Positions 59,441-64,000 of a stretch of 64,000 nucleotides of DNA are shown here, piece by piece (within the stretch, counting starts at the first letter, position 1; each line of letters opens with the position of its first letter). A program made the translations under genes and the position numbers. The notes beneath the pieces were generated by a model. The model worked only from the letters and a program-made list of their open reading frames with translations. It did not search any database and was not told where the DNA came from. This DNA is from Spinellus fusiger (lineage: Eukaryota; Mucoromycota; Mucoromycetes; Mucorales; Phycomycetaceae). The stretch covers positions 1 through 64,000 of the forward strand of contig JALLLS010000094.1 of the NCBI GenBank assembly GCA_025094145.1, written 5' to 3'.

Positions 59441-60414
59441 AGTCAATGGAGGGTGCTGATCTAACAGAAAGTAGGGAAGAACCTCGTCCGTTCGTTATTT
59501 ACACCACAGATGACGTAAAGAAAAGCTATGGCCACCCTTCTTCAAACAAGTCACATGATAAAGAAAGAGGTAGATCCTTTTTTTCTTTTTCTTTTTCTTT
59601 TTTTTCAGTTGCAAAAGCCTTGATGGGTTTACTGATGCTATTCAAAGGATCTCCTATTGGTTGGGCTGATAAAATCTGTTGAATTCATTTGTACTCGGTA
59701 ATTATGTCAATAGAAGATGCTTTTTATCTATGGACCTGTGCTCTAATAAGTGCAGGCACTGTGTAGCTTATCATTGCACAGAGAAGAAAAAAGAAGAAAT
59801 AAAAGATGTAGAGTTTTGTCTCCTCTCGCCATGGTTCTACGCTCTAAGAGTAGCAATTGTAATTGTAATTAAGGTATATCTTACTCTATAAAGACATCAA
59901 TAGCATACGGAAATTACACCAAGACTCAACTTGTTTAAAGCCTAAAACAGAACAGAACATTAAATAAAACATATGTATTTTCTTTGTATAGTCTTTGTAC
60001 CTGAATTTTGCTGGGTGTCTTGCTCTTTGGAGTTCCTTCAAATTATCAACATAGTTTTGATTTTGATTTTCAGGTGGATTAGAGTTTAAGGGAAAAGCAG
60101 TTGGAATTTAAGAGGACATTAAAATGCACTCGTGGTTTTGTATGCATTTTTATTGATTCACACAAGTGAATAAGTAGTAAGGCTATAAAGTGAAATGGGT
60201 TGCATCTAAGAAATAGTAGTAAAGATAATGGTAATATAGAAAGAGATTCTTTATCAAACATAATACAAGTGCATTTTATACTATTGAAAAGACTGGATAG
60301 ACTAGTTTTCATGACCCAATGTCTTGGTAGTGATCTGGTAATTTCTTATTATTTTATTATTTCTTGTTTCTTATTTTCTATTGATTCTTCCTTTTATTAT
60401 GATTATTGTTGCTG
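59441..60414. other. Upstream region of the SWI3-like gene, no gene seen
   Basis: A 78-aa plus-strand frame begins 6 bases from the SWI3-like start codon and contains a polypyrimidine tract. It cannot be separated from the promoter and is not called. From 59700 on the sequence is AT-rich without signals. Confidence 0.4.
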
Positions 60415-60620
60415 TTGTTGCTGTTACTGTTATTATTGTTATTATTGTTATTATTGTTATTATTGTTATTATTGTTATTATTGTTATTATTGTTATTATT
60501 GTTATTATTGTTATTATTGTTATTATTGTTATTATTGTTATTATTGTTATTATTGTTATTATTGTTATTATTGTTATTATTGTTATTATTATTGTTACTG
60601 TTATTATTGTTACTGTTGAC
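60415..60620. repeat. 9-bp tandem repeat TTATTATTG
   Basis: About 18-19 nearly perfect copies of TTATTATTG, with imperfect GTTGCTGTTACTG units at both edges. It is open in most frames and generates poly-Leu, Ile-Val and Tyr-Cys frames that are not genes. Confidence 0.95.
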
Positions 60621-62220
60621 TTATTCAACTGTCTACTGTTTTCTTATAGAAATTCATGATATAAGCAGGAAGAAAGAGAAAAAGGGGGACTATAATAAAG
60701 AAAGACAACACAGCGACGACATTTGTTCAACCCAAAATGCAAACGATTTCCTTAGAATTCAACCCATTGCAATACAGACTGGTGATGATATAGCATCCAT
60801 GTTGTAGCATGTATTACACATACACACATATATATTTATATTTATACATTAATATATATTTATACACAAGAGAGGGAAATAGTGACAGAGAGTAGAGTGA
60901 GCAAGTGCATCTTAAAATAAACTATCCTGTGTGAGGCCTCTTCATGTGTCTAAAATGATAGTCACAGATATAAATTCATAGGAAATTAAGGGCCATGGAT
61001 TGAATTCCCCTTGCTGGTAGCTCTCATAAGGAGGCTGTTCTGTTTCTTCTGCTGCTACTTATAAATATTTGTGACTGACTACTAATAGGAGTATTTGTTA
61101 TCAAGACAGATAAATGCAAGTAGTGAACGTGTAACCAAGAAGAAAGAGAGCAAATGAGTTCAATCTGTCAACCCATCGAACAAATAAGGGAGGGATAGGT
61201 TGCAGTGCCGCTGAGAATAGAACCTGTAGACCATCAGAAAGGTGCATACCAGGAAGTATGAAAGGGCAGTGACTTTCTAAAAATAAAAATACAGCCTATT
61301 GCTATGGATCAGTAGAAATGGCAAATAAAACAGCTTAAAAAAGAGGATTTATAAAATAAATAAATAAAAAAGGGGGAAATAATAAAGAATAAAAAGAACA
61401 TAGCAACACCCAGCCTTGTTATTAATGTTATTATGAAGATGGCTTAGTGAAGCACTCCACATCACCAGGGACACTTTGCACTTCTGATGTGCCTTGGGTG
61501 GCACAAAAGTCTCAGTTGTTATGTGCTCCGGTCTATCTATAAATACAAATGCACTTTTCTAACCATCAGCCCAGAAAGAAAAAGAAGAGTAACAGACATC
61601 ATTCAATTGAGCTAAAGTCATAGAAACAGTATTTGCTCATCTTTTTAATAGAATAAAAAAGTAAAAACTCATAAAAAGAGAAAGGAAAAAGCGTAAAGCA
61701 ATGTCGATCCTTGTTCTTCCTATACTTCCTACTCTGTTTTATTCTTCTTGGCCAATCGGATCAGGGCACAGGTCCCCTTTTTATTCTTTCATCTTATTGT
61801 GTCCAGTCAGTGTGATTGAGTCAATAGACAGACAACATCAGCATAACACTATTCATATATGTATGTGTTTATCTGTGTATTTATATGTAGTGATGTATAT
61901 ATATGTACCCTTGTACCCTTGTATCTCTGTACCTCTGTACCTCTGTACTTTTATAAATTTATACCTATCTATGTATCTATAGTCTCTGAAAAGTATATGT
62001 GCTCCAAGACTCCACTGACTTACCTACTATAGATAACGCCTTATTTCTTTTGTATATAAAAATATCAATTTTATACTCTATTTTCCTGCTCTTTCTGTTT
62101 TTCTTACTCTTTTTTTCTTTACTGATTTTTCTTGGCGCGTTATCTGCAACTATTGTTAGCATCTTACAGATATATAAAACATAAAGTCTTCATCCTATTT
62201 GTCTCTATTGATTGCCTGCT
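60621..62220. other. Gene-poor region
   Basis: No gene recognised. A low-complexity tract of CTTGTACC / CTCTGTAC units lies at about 61910-61945. A 93-aa frame at 61701-61982 runs through it and is not supported. Confidence 0.4.
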
Positions 62221-62460
62221 ATGTTCCAGTTTCTCGTTGATTGGAAGCGCAAACATCATACCTTGCACCGTAATGCCTCTGCCAATCACTCCATTTACCC
62301 TCAGAGCAAAATGATTCGAAATCCCTCCATCAGTTCTACTACATCCTCACCCTCCAATTGCAGCATTGATTGGCACTCTGATAAACGAACTTGGTCTTTT
62401 AAAGAGGATTATGTATCATTTCCTAGTCTTGAACCAGAATCTGTTCCTTGTTCCTCTTGA
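62221..62460 (+). CDS. Small Ser-rich protein, unknown (candidate)
   Basis: A 79-aa frame from ATG 62221: MFQFLVDWKRKHHTLHRN..., then a serine/threonine/proline-rich middle and SIDWHSDKRTWSFKEDYVSF near the end. Composition and codon use are less AT-driven than surrounding frames and the protein is free of simple repeats. It could be a small gene or the last exon of a longer one; no upstream exon was identified. No family recognised. Confidence 0.4.
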   Translation: MFQFLVDWKRKHHTLHRNASANHSIYPQSKMIRNPSISSTTSSPSNCSIDWHSDKRTWSFKEDYVSFPSLEPESVPCSS

Positions 62461-64000
62461 TTTGTCTACATTTTTCATCTTTTTGTATATATAATTTCCC
62501 TCATATAGTTCTACCATTTTCTTTCCTATCTTTATAATTACATCTCTCCCACCCATTTATATACTTACTCACACTGGCCTGTTTACTTTTCTATGCTCTT
62601 GTATATGTCTCACTTCCATACTCTCTATTTATTATGCTTATGTATTCTTTTTGTCTTTTTTTCTCTTAAATAAATAAATAGAGAGAGTGACTGGCTAGCA
62701 TTAGTTTATTGACTTTTGTCGAAATGTTGCAACAATAAATTGAACATAACACTCATTTAAAAAAACGGTATTAAACTTGCACAGCCAAGCCATCTCAAGA
62801 GTCTAGTCACTGGGGATGGACTCATGTAGGCTGTGTTTCAATCCTCTTTGTTCCATTGACCTTTGCAGGTTATAAACACAAGATTTCCATATTGAATAAG
62901 GAAGAATGAGTCCATATTGTCTAACATGGCACATTGAGTAGTATTGCCATAGTCATTCAGTCAGTCATTCAGTCAGTCATTTAGTCATTCAGTCAGTCAG
63001 TCAGCTAAGTTAGTCTATTTGACTCTAATAAAATATTTAATTTTTTCCCCTCATTTTCTTTTTTCGCTTCTATTTTCTAGAGATTTTTTTCTTTCTTTTT
63101 TCTTCTGTAACATCTCATGATATGTACATGGAATCAGACTTGAAAGAGAGGCAAATCCACCTGTTTTATTGGACACCCTCATCAGGCTTAATTATTTCTA
63201 CTATCATCATGACAACAGTCATTTACAGTAATAAAAAGGTGTGTGGTGGTTGGGTCTGGAGATAGGGCAAAGAAACCTAATAAAAATGATTTGCCTAATA
63301 TTTTTGCTTGAATTATCCTCAACAAACAAACAGATAAACAGATAAACAAATAAATAAATAGCATATAGAATACTATGTAAAATAGTCAAACTAAGAATTG
63401 AAACTATCCACAATAACAACAAAAAAAAAAGACAAAAGTAGCGGTTACGCACGGAGCAAAAGAAATATAGTGTAAGTGTGCAACATGCCTCGTTTCTATT
63501 GAAATAAGAGCAAAAGACTAAGTCACAAAGAGCAGAAAAAAAGAAAAAAAGAAAAAAAGAAACAGTGAGTAGTGTGGGTGTAGAACATGGAGAAAGGGGA
63601 AAAAAGGGAAAAAATAAACAGAAGCAAAAGTAGAGGCAGAATCTCGATACAACCAAGTGACTTTTCTGTGTACAGGTTCATCTTTATATCTATAGATAGA
63701 TAGATAGATATATCTATTAGAAACAATGGCTTACAACTACTTTACAAAGAAACTCCATAGGCTAATTACTTATTATGGTAAAACATAACACTAAAATTTC
63801 TACGTGTGTACTTTGGAAGACAAAAGCCAAAATTCCACGCATCTCCAGGCATTGTTGACTCGATCTATTCTCTTATTCTCTTGTCTGTGAGTCTATTTGT
63901 ATACACTGTAAGGTTCACAGCACTGGTATTCTTGGGGCACTTTTATTTTTCCTGGTCTTTTATCTCTTTCTCGCTCTCCGGTGCTTTTGTGAGAGAATAT
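62461..64000. other. Gene-poor region at the right edge
   Basis: Contains a CAGT/CATT tetranucleotide tract near 62955-63003, a GATA tract near 63695-63710 and A-rich runs. Frames on the minus strand (63219-63726) are Phe/Leu-rich products of poly-A/AAG tracts and are not called as genes. Confidence 0.45.

Noticed and set aside
59446..59682. 78-aa plus-strand frame with an apparent polypyrimidine-AG intron, immediately upstream of the SWI3-like gene
   Set aside because: It starts 6 bases from the SWI3-like start codon on the other strand, leaving no room for either promoter, and has no family resemblance. It is most likely promoter/UTR sequence.
60406..60807. Long poly-Leu, Ile-Val and Tyr-Cys frames
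   Set aside because: Pure products of the TTATTATTG array.
61001..61060. Possible tRNA-like stretch with GATTGAATTCCCCTTGC
   Set aside because: No acceptor stem, D-arm or anticodon arm could be paired; not a tRNA.

Overview
This window looks like nuclear DNA from an early-diverging fungus. Mucoromycota (Mucorales-like) is my best guess. The basis is the mix of genes (ribosomal protein uL18, TFIID subunit TAF8, a SWI3/RSC8-type subunit, an Ede1-type endocytic scaffold, snurportin), dense short GT-AG introns of about 50-130 bp, and AT-rich intergenic DNA. The phylum is inferred from gene style, not from a marker search. I saw no tRNA, rRNA or CRISPR array.

Layout. Bases 1-34.8 kb are gene-poor and AT-rich. 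They hold a 165-bp foldback (MITE-like) element at 308-472, a Tc1/mariner relic at about 4.2-4.7 kb, a six-exon DJ-1/PfpI gene (5025-5861), ribosomal protein L5 (6273-7304) and a small membrane-protein ORF (8095-8358). The rest of this half is dominated by a very large, nearly perfect inverted repeat: arms 10226-17492 and 22866-30130 (about 7.27 kb each) around a 5.4-kb spacer. The only difference I noticed between the arms is a 2-bp change in a GA microsatellite. The arms carry a Tc1-type transposase C-terminus and eroded coding-like exons that I cannot name. The spacer has a second Tc1-family relic and a diverged third copy of part of the arms.

Bases 34.9-59.4 kb are gene-dense. In order: secreted GH3 beta-glucosidase (+), HAD-IIA/CECR5-type hydrolase (-), elongation factor ELF1 (-), Fanzor element A, snurportin (+), ER cyclophilin (-), EDE1-type scaffold (-), aspartate/glutamate mitochondrial carrier (-), TAF8 (-), Fanzor element B, and a SWI3/RSC8-type subunit (-). 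Most exon models were checked by hand: the exon lengths sum to whole codons for DJ-1, RPL5, GH3, HAD, ELF1, snurportin, cyclophilin, carrier, TAF8 and SWI3. The host genes are unrelated housekeeping functions with individual promoters, not a cluster.

The most interesting system is the pair of elements at 41343-43976 and 56147-57524. Both have CACACCAGGAG termini flanked by TA, and both carry a decayed Fanzor (eukaryotic TnpB-like, RNA-guided nuclease) C-terminus with a Zn-ribbon and the NRDVNA motif. Their 3' non-coding ends are similar in the two copies, which is where an omega-RNA would be expected. Other notable points are a 9-nt micro-exon in the HAD gene, ATG-only first coding exons in RPL5 and ELF1, and two apparent GC-AG introns sharing the donor GCAAGA.

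Bases 59.4-64 kb are again sparse, with a long 9-bp tandem repeat and one small candidate gene.
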